Positions 9,533 to 18,746 are shown, counted from the first letter of the stretch. The stretch: DNA of 64,000 nt from PALSA-1004 sp963829085 (GCA_963829085.1 CAWHHJ010000014.1:225636-289635); one strand, 5' to 3'. Notes: generated from the sequence alone by a model not told the origin. Numbers and translations: made by a program.

Positions 9533-10696
9533 GTGAACTCCCCGTCGCTGGATTTCGGGTTGGGGGAAACGCTAGCGATATTACGCGAGACGGTTCACAA
9601 CTTTGCGGACAGCGAGATTGCGCCGCGCGCCGCAGAGATCGATCGCAGCAACGAGTTTCCGCTCGACCTGTGGCCGAGTCTTGGCAGGTTGGGACTGCTC
9701 GGCATTACGGTAGAAGAGGAATACGGCGGCACGAATATGGGGTACCTCGCACATGTCGTGGCCATGGAAGAAGTGAGCCGCGCTTCAGCGTCCATCGGGC
9801 TTTCGTACGGGGCGCACTCCAACCTCTGCGTCAATCAGATCCGGCGCAACGGCAGTGAAGCGCAGAAGCGCCGCTATCTGCCTGCGTTGATCTCAGGCGA
9901 CGCCGTGGGCGCGCTTGCGATGAGCGAACCGGGCGCGGGCTCAGACGTTGTCGGCATGCAATTGCGCGCCGACCGCAAAGGCGACCGTTACGTGCTCAAC
10001 GGATCGAAGATGTGGATCACGAATGGTCCGGATGCCTCGACCATCGTCGTCTATGCAAAGACCGACACTACGGCGGGCGCACGCGGCATAACCGCATTTA
10101 TAGTCGAGAAGAGCTTCAAAGGTTTTTCCACAGCGCAGAAACTGGACAAGTTAGGGATGCGTGGATCGAATACCTGCGAGCTGGTATTCGAGGATTGCGA
10201 AGTGCCGGCTGAGAACGTCCTGGGCACGGTCGGCAAAGGGGTGAACGTGCTCATGAGCGGGCTTGATTACGAGCGCGCTGTACTCGCCGGCGGGCCGCTC
10301 GGTATCATGCAGGCATGCATGGACACGGTGCTGCCGTATGTTCATGAGCGCAAACAGTTCGGCCAGGCGATCGGCGAATTCCAGCTGATGCAGGGCAAAC
10401 TCGCGGACATGTACACGACCATGAACGCGTGCAAGTCATACGCTTATGCAGTCGGCCGCGCGTGCGACGACGGCAGAACGACGCGCAAGGATGCGGCCGG
10501 AGTCATTCTGTATACCGCCGAAAAAGCCACATGGATGGCGCTCGAAGCGATTCAATGTCTCGGCGGTGCCGGTTACACGAACGACTATCCAACCGGCAGG
10601 CTGCTGCGCGATGCGAAGCTTTATGAAATCGGCGCCGGCACGTCCGAAATCCGGCGTATGCTGATCGGCAGAGAGCTGTTCAACGAAACTAAATAA
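9533..10696 (+). CDS. liuA: Isovaleryl-CoA dehydrogenase LiuA
   Basis: FAD-dependent acyl-CoA dehydrogenase oxidising isovaleryl-CoA to 3-methylcrotonyl-CoA in leucine catabolism. It has the acyl-CoA dehydrogenase signatures GALAMSEPGAGSD and KMWITNG. The catalytic glutamate is in GLDYERAVLAGGPLG, the position used by isovaleryl-CoA dehydrogenases, while the usual C-terminal Glu position is glycine in YEIGAGTSE. At 387 aa it is full length. The start is GTG at 9533 (MNSPSLDFGLGE matches family N-termini). A nine-codon reading frame, ATG 9510 to TGA 9536, overlaps this start and may couple translation. Confidence 0.93.
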   Translation: MNSPSLDFGLGETLAILRETVHNFADSEIAPRAAEIDRSNEFPLDLWPSLGRLGLLGITVEEEYGGTNMGYLAHVVAMEEVSRASASIGLSYGAHSNLCVNQIRRNGSEAQKRRYLPALISGDAVGALAMSEPGAGSDVVGMQLRADRKGDRYVLNGSKMWITNGPDASTIVVYAKTDTTAGARGITAFIVEKSFKGFSTAQKLDKLGMRGSNTCELVFEDCEVPAENVLGTVGKGVNVLMSGLDYERAVLAGGPLGIMQACMDTVLPYVHERKQFGQAIGEFQLMQGKLADMYTTMNACKSYAYAVGRACDDGRTTRKDAAGVILYTAEKATWMALEAIQCLGGAGYTNDYPTGRLLRDAKLYEIGAGTSEIRRMLIGRELFNETK

Positions 10697-10787
10697 ACAG
10701 ATTAGTGATCGCAGCGAGCGAAACCAAGCTGGTCGCATGCTCGATTGCTGCGGTTCTGAGGTGATGTCGTTCTAACAGGAGATTGCA

Positions 10788-11972
10788 ATGCCAGATGATC
10801 CGGTTGTCATCGTCGGCGCCGCCCGTACTCCGATGGGTGCCTTCCAGGGCGACTTTAAAAACGTAACGGCACCCGAGCTCGGCGCTGCAGCGATCCGTGC
10901 CGCCGTCGATCGCGCGGGCATCAAGCCGGAAGACGTGGATGAAGTCATCATGGGCAACGTTTTGTCTGCAGGGCAAGGTCAGGCGCCGGCGCGTCAGGCT
11001 GCGATCGGCGCCGGGCTGCCGCTCGGCGTCGGCTCGACGACGATTAACAAGATGTGCGGATCCGGCATGAAGGCGGCGATGCTCGCAAACGATCTGCTGA
11101 TCGGAGGCGCCAACACCATCATGGTCGCCGGTGGTATGGAGTCGATGACCAACGCGCCGTACCTGATGCCGAAAGCTCGCAGCGGACTGCGCCTGGGTCA
11201 CGCTGAGATAAAGGACCATATGTTTCTCGACGGTCTCGAAGACGCCTACGATCGCGGGCGCTTGATGGGTACGTTTGCCGAGGATACTGCGGCCAAGTAC
11301 CAATTCTCGCGCGAGGCGCAAGATGGCTTTGCCATCACGTCACTGAAGCGGGCGCAGGACGCGGTCAAGAACGGCTTCTTCGACTCTGAAGTGACGCCGC
11401 TCAAAGTGGCGGCCGGCAAAGGTGAAACCACCATCACTAAAGATGAACAGCCGCTCAAAGCCAATCCCGACAAGATTCCCCAATTGAAACCGGTGTTCCG
11501 CAAAGACGGCACCGTGACGCCCGCCAATTCAAGCTCGATCTCGGACGGCGGCGCAGCGCTGGTTCTGATGCGACTGTCGGAGGCGAAAAAACGCGGCATG
11601 CGGCCGCTTGCCCGAATAGTCGGCCACGCCACGCATGCTCACGAGCCCAACTGGTTCACCACCGCTCCGGTCGGCGCGATGCAAAAACTGTTTGCAAAAA
11701 CGGGTTGGAACACGAACGAGGTTGACCTCTACGAAATCAACGAAGCGTTCGCCGTAGTGACGATGGCAGCCATGCATGATCTGCAATTACCGCACGACAA
11801 GGTTAACGTCCATGGCGGCGCCTGCGCATTGGGTCATCCTATCGGCGCAAGCGGCGCGCGCATTATCGTCACGCTGCTGGCGGCGCTCGAGAAGTACGGC
11901 TTGAAGAAGGGCGTTGCGTCCTTGTGTATCGGCGGCGGTGAAGCAACGGCATTGGCAGTGGAACGTCTCTAG
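10788..11972 (+). CDS. Acetyl-CoA acetyltransferase (thiolase)
   Basis: Thiolase that cleaves acetoacetyl-CoA or condenses acetyl-CoA. It has nucleophile Cys90 in NKMCGSGMKA, His350 in GGACALGHPIGASGAR and Cys380 in CIGGGEATAL. Its 394 aa match AtoB/PhaA-type thiolases. It follows liuA by about 90 bp with a clear ribosome site (aggag before ATG 10788). In the liu pathway it would split acetoacetyl-CoA derived from acetoacetate. It could equally supply the first step toward PHA for the nearby phaC. Confidence 0.93.
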   Translation: MPDDPVVIVGAARTPMGAFQGDFKNVTAPELGAAAIRAAVDRAGIKPEDVDEVIMGNVLSAGQGQAPARQAAIGAGLPLGVGSTTINKMCGSGMKAAMLANDLLIGGANTIMVAGGMESMTNAPYLMPKARSGLRLGHAEIKDHMFLDGLEDAYDRGRLMGTFAEDTAAKYQFSREAQDGFAITSLKRAQDAVKNGFFDSEVTPLKVAAGKGETTITKDEQPLKANPDKIPQLKPVFRKDGTVTPANSSSISDGGAALVLMRLSEAKKRGMRPLARIVGHATHAHEPNWFTTAPVGAMQKLFAKTGWNTNEVDLYEINEAFAVVTMAAMHDLQLPHDKVNVHGGACALGHPIGASGARIIVTLLAALEKYGLKKGVASLCIGGGEATALAVERL

Positions 11973-12005
11973 CCTCGCCGGGCACCGTTAACACTTTTAG
12001 GCGAT

Positions 12006-12608
12006 ATGAGTAATCCCATCGACTTCTATTTCGACTTTTCGTCGCCGTACGGCTATTTTGCTGCGATGAAGATCGACGCCTTCGCTGCGCGGTTCAACCG
12101 CACCGTGAACTGGAAGCCGATCCTGCTCGGGGCCGCGTTCAAGGTGACCGGCGCGCAGCCGCTGCCATCGCTGCCGCTCAAAGGTGATTATGCGAAAGTC
12201 GATATCGCGCGTTCCGCGCGGTTCTACGGAATACCGTTCAAGTATCCAGGCAAGTTTCCGATTGCAACGCAGGCGCCGGCGCGCGCATTTTATTGGCTGG
12301 ACGCGCGTGACTCAGCACTCGCGCGCAAGCTCGCGCAAACGCTGTACAAGGCGTACTTCGTCACCGACCATGACATTTCGAGCCCCGAGATTACCGCCGA
12401 TGTTGCGGCAACATTGGGGTTAAAGCGCGATGATGTTCTGAACGCGCTCAACGACAGCGCGGTGAAAGAGAAACTGAAAGGCGCTGTTGACGCGGCTATC
12501 AAGATCGGTGTGTTCGGATCGCCTTATATGCTAATTGAGGGCGAACCGTTCTGGGGCATCGACCGATTCGAACAGATGGAACGCTGGCTCGCCCGCGGCC
12601 CGTTTTAA
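12006..12608 (+). CDS. 2-hydroxychromene-2-carboxylate isomerase family protein (GST kappa/DsbA fold)
   Basis: A 200 aa thioredoxin-fold protein with the N-terminal motif FYFDFSSPYGYFA. Its serine replaces the DsbA cysteine and activates glutathione in this family. The C-terminal IGVFGSPYMLIEGEPFWGIDRFEQ is also characteristic. Named members isomerise 2-hydroxychromene-2-carboxylate in naphthalene degradation, but no aromatic ring-cleavage genes are here. A glutathione-dependent isomerase or detoxifying role within acyl-CoA metabolism is as likely. It is 33 bp after the thiolase and 8 bp before the macrodomain gene, so probably in the liu operon. Confidence 0.85.
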   Translation: MSNPIDFYFDFSSPYGYFAAMKIDAFAARFNRTVNWKPILLGAAFKVTGAQPLPSLPLKGDYAKVDIARSARFYGIPFKYPGKFPIATQAPARAFYWLDARDSALARKLAQTLYKAYFVTDHDISSPEITADVAATLGLKRDDVLNALNDSAVKEKLKGAVDAAIKIGVFGSPYMLIEGEPFWGIDRFEQMERWLARGPF

Positions 12609-12615
12609 TTTTGCG

Positions 12616-13134
12616 ATGCGTGACAAGCTGGAAGCGCGGCAATGCAATATCGTTACGCTGGACGTCGACGCAATTGTCAATGCCGCAAATACGTCGCTAT
12701 TGGGCGGCGGTGGCGTCGACGGCGCAGTTCACCGCGCAGCGGGTCCGGAGCTACTTGCAGAATGTCGAACACTGGGCGGATGCCGCACCGGCGACGCAAA
12801 GATCACAAAAGGATATCGATTGCCGGCGCGACATGTCATCCATACCGTCGGGCCGGTGTGGAATGGCGGGACCCGCGGTGAGCCCGAGCTGCTGGCCTCT
12901 TGCTATAAGTCGAGTCTCGCGTTGGCGGCACAGCATGAACTGCGCACGGTCGCGTTTCCGGCCATCAGTTGCGGCGTCTACGGCTATCCGATCGAGCAGG
13001 CGGTCGGCATCGCCGTGCGCGAAACATCCACCTATGTGCGCGATCATCCGCAGTTCGAAAAGATCATCTTCGCTTGTTTCGATCGCGCGACACATGAGCT
13101 TTACGAGAGAACCATCGCGTCGTCAGCGGAATAA
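12616..13134 (+). CDS. Macrodomain protein, ADP-ribose / O-acetyl-ADP-ribose deacetylase type
   Basis: A single macrodomain of 172 aa. Ligand loops are VDAIVNAANTSLLGGGGVDGAVH, split here as VNAAN and LGGGGVDGAVHRAAG, then GDAKITKGYRLPARHVIHTVGP and FPAISCGVYGYP. This is the YmdB/MacroD pattern that hydrolyses O-acetyl-ADP-ribose or removes mono-ADP-ribose from proteins. I chose ATG at 12616 because the upstream in-frame start overlaps the preceding gene heavily. Its place inside a leucine-degradation operon is unusual. It may link to sirtuin-dependent deacylation of enzymes by acyl-CoA products, which is inference. Confidence 0.9.
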   Translation: MRDKLEARQCNIVTLDVDAIVNAANTSLLGGGGVDGAVHRAAGPELLAECRTLGGCRTGDAKITKGYRLPARHVIHTVGPVWNGGTRGEPELLASCYKSSLALAAQHELRTVAFPAISCGVYGYPIEQAVGIAVRETSTYVRDHPQFEKIIFACFDRATHELYERTIASSAE

Positions 13135-13147
13135 CTGCTAACGCACG

Positions 13148-14755
13148 ATGCCGGCATTCCGTTCAAAACTCAAACCAGCGGACGCGGAGTTCAAGGCCGC
13201 TGCCACACAGATGCGCGCGCAGGTTGACGAGCTGAACAACAAGCTGGCGCATTCCGCGCAAGGCGGAGATAACGCGTCACGCGAGAGACATACGGGGCGC
13301 GGCAAGCTGCTCGTGCGCGACCGGATCAAGCAACTGCTGGATTCCGATTCAGCGTGGCTCGAATTATCGCCATTGGCCGGCTTAGACGTTTATGAAGATT
13401 CAGTGCCTGCGGCCGGCATCGTTAGCGGCATCGGCCGTGTGATGGGAAATCAATGCGTGGTGATCGCGAACGACGCAACGGTCAAAGGCGGAACTTATTT
13501 TCCGCTCACAGTGAAAAAGCATCTGCGCGCACAGGAGATTGCACAGGCGAACCGGCTGCCATGCATTTATCTGGTGGATTCCGGCGGCGCACATCTGCCG
13601 AGCCAAGATGAAGTGTTTCCGGATCGCGATCATTTTGGCCGTATCTTCTATAACCAGGCGAACATGTCGTCGCTGGGTATCCCGCAGGTTGCCGTTGTGA
13701 TGGGCTCGTGCACCGCAGGCGGCGCGTACGTTCCGGCGATGTCGGATGAAACCATCATCGTCAAAAATCAGGGCACCATCTTTCTCGCCGGGCCGCCTCT
13801 CGTAAAAGCGGCAACCGGTGAAGTCGTCACGGCTGAAGAACTGGGCGGCGGAGACGTGCACACACGAACGTCGGGTGTCGCCGATCATCTTGCGGACAAC
13901 GATGCACATGCCCTTGCGATAGCGAGGCGCGCAGTAAGCCATCTGAATCGGCGCAATAGTGCATCACGCGCCATTCTTGAAGCGCGCGAACCGGCGCTCG
14001 ACCCAGCGGAAATGTACGGGGTGATTCCAGTCAATCCACGCCAACAGTATGACGTACGCGAGATCATTGCGCGTATCGTTGACGGCTCGGAGTTTGATGA
14101 ATTCAAGGCGCGCTACGGCGCTACGCTCGTCACGGTATTTGCGCAGATTGCCGGCCACCCGGTTGGGATCATCGCCAACAATGGCATTCTTTTTTCAGAG
14201 TCGGCGCTCAAAGGAACACACTTTATCGAGCTTTGCAGCCAGCGCTCTATTCCTCTCATTTTCTTGCAGAACATCAACGGCTTCATGGTCGGCCGCAAGT
14301 ATGAGGCCGGCGGCATAGCGAAGGACGGTGCAAAAATGGTTACCGCGGTCGCGTGCGCCAAGGTTCCAAAATTCACGGTCATTGTCGGCGGCAGCTTCGG
14401 CGCTGGAAATTACGGCATGTGCGGTCGCGCGTTCGATCCACGTTTTATCTGGATGTGGCCCAACGCGCGCATCTCCGTCATGGGCGGAGAACAGGCCGCG
14501 AATGTTCTGGCACAGGTGAGGCGTGATGCGCTCGAGAAAAACGGCAATCCATGGAGCGAGGCCGAAGAGACCGCGTTCAAAGCGCCTATCCTTGAACAGT
14601 CCTCGCGTCAGGGCAGCGCCTACTATGCAACGGCACGACTATGGGACGATGGTGTTATCGATCCGCTCGAGACACGCAAAGTACTTACTCTGGGCCTGTC
14701 AGCGGCGATGAATGCGCCGATCGAAAAAACGACGTTCGGGGTCTTTCGCATGTAG
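13148..14755 (+). CDS. liuB: Methylcrotonyl-CoA carboxylase, carboxyltransferase (beta) subunit
   Basis: Carboxyltransferase half of 3-methylcrotonyl-CoA carboxylase, forming 3-methylglutaconyl-CoA with carboxybiotin. It has the N- and C-terminal carboxyltransferase lobes. Conserved stretches are VDSGGAHLPSQDEVFPD, MGSCTAGGAYVPAMSDE, NNGILFSESALKG and ISVMGGEQAANVLA; the last is typical of MccB. The 535 aa length is full. It needs a biotin carboxylase/BCCP partner (LiuD), which is normally encoded next to it but is absent here. The gap to liuC is 105 bp. Confidence 0.94.
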   Translation: MPAFRSKLKPADAEFKAAATQMRAQVDELNNKLAHSAQGGDNASRERHTGRGKLLVRDRIKQLLDSDSAWLELSPLAGLDVYEDSVPAAGIVSGIGRVMGNQCVVIANDATVKGGTYFPLTVKKHLRAQEIAQANRLPCIYLVDSGGAHLPSQDEVFPDRDHFGRIFYNQANMSSLGIPQVAVVMGSCTAGGAYVPAMSDETIIVKNQGTIFLAGPPLVKAATGEVVTAEELGGGDVHTRTSGVADHLADNDAHALAIARRAVSHLNRRNSASRAILEAREPALDPAEMYGVIPVNPRQQYDVREIIARIVDGSEFDEFKARYGATLVTVFAQIAGHPVGIIANNGILFSESALKGTHFIELCSQRSIPLIFLQNINGFMVGRKYEAGGIAKDGAKMVTAVACAKVPKFTVIVGGSFGAGNYGMCGRAFDPRFIWMWPNARISVMGGEQAANVLAQVRRDALEKNGNPWSEAEETAFKAPILEQSSRQGSAYYATARLWDDGVIDPLETRKVLTLGLSAAMNAPIEKTTFGVFRM

Positions 14756-14860
14756 TGAGTGCATCATCGATCGCCATGCCGCCGCTATAATGCGACTTGC
14801 CGCATGTAACACTCACTGGTTCCCCCGTAACAGACCGTATGACTCTGCGTAAACGCCGCC

Positions 14861-15685
14861 ATGACTGAGAAAGTGTTGACCCAGGTTGACAGGGACGGCA
14901 ACGCGACTGTCGCGCTCAATCGGCCTGAAATGCACAACGCCTTCGATCCTGAAATGGGCGCGCAACTCATCACCGCCCTCAAGGCGCTCGACGCAGATCC
15001 GAAAGTGCGCGCTGTAGTGCTCATGGGGCAGGGTGCCAGCTTTTCAGCAGGTGCCGATATCGGCCATATGCGCAAGAGCGCCGGCTTCACGCGCGAGCAG
15101 AATCGCAAGGCCGCGCTCGCATCTGCGCAGATCTTCCATACGCTCTATACGCTCGGCAAACCAACGATTGCCCGCGTGCACGGAGCGGTGCGCGGCGGCG
15201 GCATCGGCCTCGTAGCTGCATGCGACATCGCCGTGGGCTCGCGTAACGCGACATTTCGTTTGTCCGAAGTTCGTCTTGGCATTATCCCGGCGATGATCAG
15301 TCCATATGTCGTGGCGGCGATCGGCGAGCGCCATGCACGTCGTTATTTTGTATCCGGTGAGGAGTTCGACTCAGCGGAAGCATTTCGTATCGGACTCTTG
15401 CACGATATCGTCGAAGTGGATGATCTGAACGAATCGATCGGCCGTATTCTGTCGAATGTGTATTGCGGCGGACCACAAGCGATCGCGGCGGCGAAACGGC
15501 AGATCAGCCGCGTGGCCAACCTGCCTATAACTGCGGACGTCGTCGCCGATACTGCGCGCACAATTGCGGAGGTTCGCGCCACTGAGGAAGCACGCGAAGG
15601 ACTGACAGCATTTCTGGAAAAACGCAAGGCTGCATGGATTGAGCCAGCGAAACGCAAAGCCAAACAGAAGCGCCACCGTGGATAA
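14861..15685 (+). CDS. liuC: Methylglutaconyl-CoA hydratase (enoyl-CoA hydratase family)
   Basis: Crotonase-fold enzyme expected to hydrate 3-methylglutaconyl-CoA to HMG-CoA. Oxyanion-hole motifs are SFSAGADIGHMRK and HGAVRGGGIGLVAACDIAVG. The downstream LSEVRLGIIPAMISPYV is common to LiuC proteins. At 274 aa it is slightly longer than average because of a basic C-terminal tail (KRKAKQKR). Function is assigned from family and from its place between liuB and liuE. A general enoyl-CoA hydratase is the alternative. Confidence 0.88.
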   Translation: MTEKVLTQVDRDGNATVALNRPEMHNAFDPEMGAQLITALKALDADPKVRAVVLMGQGASFSAGADIGHMRKSAGFTREQNRKAALASAQIFHTLYTLGKPTIARVHGAVRGGGIGLVAACDIAVGSRNATFRLSEVRLGIIPAMISPYVVAAIGERHARRYFVSGEEFDSAEAFRIGLLHDIVEVDDLNESIGRILSNVYCGGPQAIAAAKRQISRVANLPITADVVADTARTIAEVRATEEAREGLTAFLEKRKAAWIEPAKRKAKQKRHRG

Positions 15686-15723
15686 CGCTTTACGCCTTTC
15701 GCCGTCGCGTAGCGGCACGCGCT

Positions 15724-16647
15724 ATGGAGCCATCGATGCCCATTCCTGAAAAAGTCAAAATGGTTGAAGTCGGTCCGCGCGATGGCTTGCAGAACGAGGC
15801 ACAGAACGTGCCGGCCGCGGTCAAGATCGAATTAATAGACCGTCTTACGGACGCCGGATTACCGGTCGTTGAAGCCACTGCGTTCGTGTCGCCGAAATGG
15901 GTGCCGCAGATGGCAGACAACGCCGCTGTCATGGCCGGCATCAAGCGCAAGCCGGGCGTGCAGTATCCCGTGCTCGTGCCGAATCGCAAAGGACTCGACG
16001 CTGCAATTGAAGCAGGCTGCGATGAAGTCGTTGTGTTCGGCGCCGCTAGCGAAGCGTTTTCCAGACGCAACACGAACTGCTCGATAGACGAAGGGCTTGC
16101 CAGATTTTCCGAGGTATGTGCAGAAGCTCTCGCGCGCGGATTGCGCGTGCGCGGCGATGTTTCCGTTTGCCTCGGTTGCCCGTACGAGGGCGATGTTCCG
16201 CCCGCGCAGGTAACACGTGTAGCGCGCGAGCTTTTCGCAATGGGCTGTTATGAAATCACGATCGCCGACACGATCGGCACTGGCACGCCGGGCAAGGTGC
16301 GCTCGGTGATCGAAGACGTGGCCCAATATGTGCCCGTCGAAAAACTGGCGGGCCACTTTCACGACACTTACGGACAGGCGCTTGCGAATACGCTTGCAGC
16401 GCTCGAATGCGGCGTTGCGACCTTTGACAGTTCAGTCGCCGGTCTCGGCGGTTGTCCGTATGCGAAAGGCGCAACCGGTAACGTCGCGAGTGAGGATGTG
16501 CTCTACATGCTCGATGGACTCGGCATCGAAACGGGTGTCGATCTCGCGAAGCTGATAGCAGCAGGCGACTTCATCTGCAACGTGCTTGGACGCCCGACGC
16601 TATCGCGCGCGGCGCGGGCGATAGCCGCGAAGACGAAAGCGGCATAA
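15724..16647 (+). CDS. liuE: Hydroxymethylglutaryl-CoA lyase
   Basis: TIM-barrel lyase that splits HMG-CoA to acetoacetate and acetyl-CoA, the last leucine step. It shows VEVGPRDGLQNE at the metal site, EATAFVSPKW, GDVSVCLGCPYEGDV, the HFHDTYGQALAN metal ligands and the active-site loop GLGGCPYAKGATGNVASED. At 307 aa it is full length. Two in-frame ATGs (15724, 15736) are possible starts. It begins only 38 bp after liuC, leaving no room for liuD. Confidence 0.94.
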   Translation: MEPSMPIPEKVKMVEVGPRDGLQNEAQNVPAAVKIELIDRLTDAGLPVVEATAFVSPKWVPQMADNAAVMAGIKRKPGVQYPVLVPNRKGLDAAIEAGCDEVVVFGAASEAFSRRNTNCSIDEGLARFSEVCAEALARGLRVRGDVSVCLGCPYEGDVPPAQVTRVARELFAMGCYEITIADTIGTGTPGKVRSVIEDVAQYVPVEKLAGHFHDTYGQALANTLAALECGVATFDSSVAGLGGCPYAKGATGNVASEDVLYMLDGLGIETGVDLAKLIAAGDFICNVLGRPTLSRAARAIAAKTKAA

Positions 16648-16655
16648 GACCGCCA

Positions 16656-16856
16656 ATGGACGATGACGTCGAGTCACCCTGCGTAAGGATCTGCGTAGTC
16701 GACGAAACACGCAGCGTGTGCCGCGGCTGTTATCGCACACTTGATGAAATTTCGCGATGGGCCAGTTACACGCGGACGGAGAAGGTTGCGCTGCTCGAAG
16801 TTCTCGCCAACCGCAAAGCCGCTGCGCCTTTTCCACATCATTCGGAATCTGTTTAA
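16656..16856 (+). CDS. DUF1289 family small cysteine protein
   Basis: A 66 aa protein with the DUF1289 pattern SPCVRICVVDETRSVCRGCYRTLDEISRW. Its four conserved cysteines suggest a small metal or Fe-S binding knuckle. The C-terminal half is an amphipathic helix. It starts 8 bp after liuE and is 12 bp before the next gene, so it belongs to the same transcript. Function in this family is unknown. Confidence 0.88.
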   Translation: MDDDVESPCVRICVVDETRSVCRGCYRTLDEISRWASYTRTEKVALLEVLANRKAAAPFPHHSESV

Positions 16857-16868
16857 CCGGAGTCAGTC

Positions 16869-17423
16869 ATGCCGTTGTCGTCATCCGCGCCGCGTACACT
16901 CATGCATAACCGTGCAATCGAATGCCGCGGATATCAGCGTGAAGATGGTCTGTGGGATATTGAAGGCCACCTCGTCGATACGAAAACGTATCCGACTTCA
17001 GCGCGGGATACCGGTCGCGCGCGTCAGCCCGGCGAGCCGGTACACAACATGTGGCTGCGGCTCACGATCGATCTCGACATGAAGATACAGTCGGCTGAAG
17101 CGTCAACCGATGCAGGCCCGTACGCGCCGTGCGGCGACATCACACCAAATTTTGCGCGTCTCGCAGGCGTGACCATCGGTCCGGGCTGGCGCAAGAAAAC
17201 GCTGGAGCTGCTGGGCGGCATCCAGGGATGCACGCATCTCGTCGAGCTGCTGGGTCCGCTAGGCACTACCGCATTCCAGGCGACCGGCCGCGCGCGCGAG
17301 CAGCACAATGCGGGCAAGCCGCTCACGAAGAAGCCTTATCAGCTCAACGCGTGCCACATGTACGACGACAAAAGCGCCGCAGTAAAACAGCGTTGGCCGC
17401 AATTTTACAAAGGCACGGAATAA
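16869..17423 (+). CDS. DUF2889 family protein
   Basis: A 184 aa protein matching DUF2889. It opens with RAIECRGYQREDGLWDIEGHLVDTKTYP and has the central GPGWRKKTLELLGGIQGCTHLVELLGPL and a C-terminal KPYQLNACHMYD. The family is widespread beside acyl-CoA genes in betaproteobacteria, without a settled function. It is soluble, with no signal or membrane segment. It is the last gene of the + strand run, convergent with the MFS gene 33 bp away. A 6-bp stem AAGAGC/GCTCTT just after the stop might end transcription. Confidence 0.88.
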   Translation: MPLSSSAPRTLMHNRAIECRGYQREDGLWDIEGHLVDTKTYPTSARDTGRARQPGEPVHNMWLRLTIDLDMKIQSAEASTDAGPYAPCGDITPNFARLAGVTIGPGWRKKTLELLGGIQGCTHLVELLGPLGTTAFQATGRAREQHNAGKPLTKKPYQLNACHMYDDKSAAVKQRWPQFYKGTE

Positions 17424-17456
17424 GAGCGGCTCACGAGCTAACCGAGGCTCTTCATG

Positions 17457-18746
17457 TCAGGGCGTTGGTTGTTTGTAAAAGCGCCGTGCCAACGGCGCTA
17501 AGACACCGAAGATGCCGATGCTCGCGAATGCGAGCCCCCATGCCGTCACGCTTTTATTCCCGCCGGCGAGATCGAGCACCACGCCAAACACAAGCGGCGC
17601 AAGAAACGCGACGGTGAAGCCGGCAAACGAATACACGGCCATCGTCGCTCCCCGTTGTGCCGGGGGCGCGGCTGCTACTACTCCCGCGGTCAGTGCCGCC
17701 GAGTCGCCGAGCATCGATCCGTAATGCAGGCACATCAGGAAGAACACTACGAGCCATGGCCAGGATGCCGTGAAACCGATCACGCACGCCATCGCGCCTG
17801 ACATAAACATGAACAGAAAGATCGTGCGTTGGCGGCCAAACCTTAAGGCGAGCTCGTTGCCTGTGACGCTCATAACCGGTCCCAGTATATTGATCGTTGC
17901 CGCGAGGGTTGCGGCGGCAAGCGGCAGACCTGTTGGTTGCAGCGTGCCGACGAATACGAGAAACGCGACCATCCACGAACGCTGGCCGAACAGCTCGTAA
18001 TTGTGAACGGAGTAACCGAGGACGTAGAGCATCGTCGTGCGATTCTTGAGCACCGGCCTGAAATCGAGCAGCGCAGGCGACCTGTCGTGGCGCGCCTGGT
18101 CGCGTCCTCGCGGCATCGCGAAGATGACAAGAAGTGCCGCCACTACGGGACCGATGGCGCCAAACAGAAATGCCGCCTGCCACCCATACAGCGCTCCGAT
18201 CTTTCCGCTGGCGATGATTGATATCGTGGAACCCACGCCGAAGCTGGCGGTGTAAAACGCGGTGGCGCGTGATTGCGAAGCGCCTTGCAGGTGGTCGGTG
18301 AGCATTTTCAGTCCGGGCATATACGTGCCGCCCAGTCCTGCTCCGATCAAGAACTGGAAAAACAAAGCGCTCCACAATCCGTTCGCGAGCCACGCAAAAC
18401 CAGCAGCGCCGAGCGCAGACAGCGCCGACGCGAAAACATAAATCCGCCGGGAGTCGACGCGATCAGTCAAGCTCGAGAGCACCGGCACCGCAAGCATGTA
18501 GCCGGTGTAGAAAAAACCTCCGATGAGCCCCGCTTCTGAATTATTGAGTCCCCACTCCTTCATGATCACCGGCAACAGCGTCGTGTAGGACGCGAAGCCG
18601 GTCATGCTGAACGTTTCGGCGACGCACATCAGCACCGTTAATCGTACAGCGTTGGGTGCAGCCACTAGCACCTGCCCGACTGGCGCATGCAGCCCTGCAA
18701 TGCATGCCTTCTTAGGTTCCGATGCGATACCACTGCTGTGAGCCAC
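17457..18746 (-). CDS. Major facilitator superfamily transporter
   Basis: A 429 aa inner-membrane transporter with about twelve hydrophobic segments. Family features are the loop-2/3 motif area FFYTGYMLAVPVLSSLTDRVDSRRIYV and the equivalent second-half loop GNELALRFGRQRTIFLF. The substrate is not evident; the family includes many organic-acid carriers. It starts 7 bp after the FAD oxidoreductase stop on the same strand, so the two probably work together. Confidence 0.88.
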   Translation of the reverse strand: MAHSSGIASEPKKACIAGLHAPVGQVLVAAPNAVRLTVLMCVAETFSMTGFASYTTLLPVIMKEWGLNNSEAGLIGGFFYTGYMLAVPVLSSLTDRVDSRRIYVFASALSALGAAGFAWLANGLWSALFFQFLIGAGLGGTYMPGLKMLTDHLQGASQSRATAFYTASFGVGSTISIIASGKIGALYGWQAAFLFGAIGPVVAALLVIFAMPRGRDQARHDRSPALLDFRPVLKNRTTMLYVLGYSVHNYELFGQRSWMVAFLVFVGTLQPTGLPLAAATLAATINILGPVMSVTGNELALRFGRQRTIFLFMFMSGAMACVIGFTASWPWLVVFFLMCLHYGSMLGDSAALTAGVVAAAPPAQRGATMAVYSFAGFTVAFLAPLVFGVVLDLAGGNKSVTAWGLAFASIGIFGVLAPLARRFYKQPTP

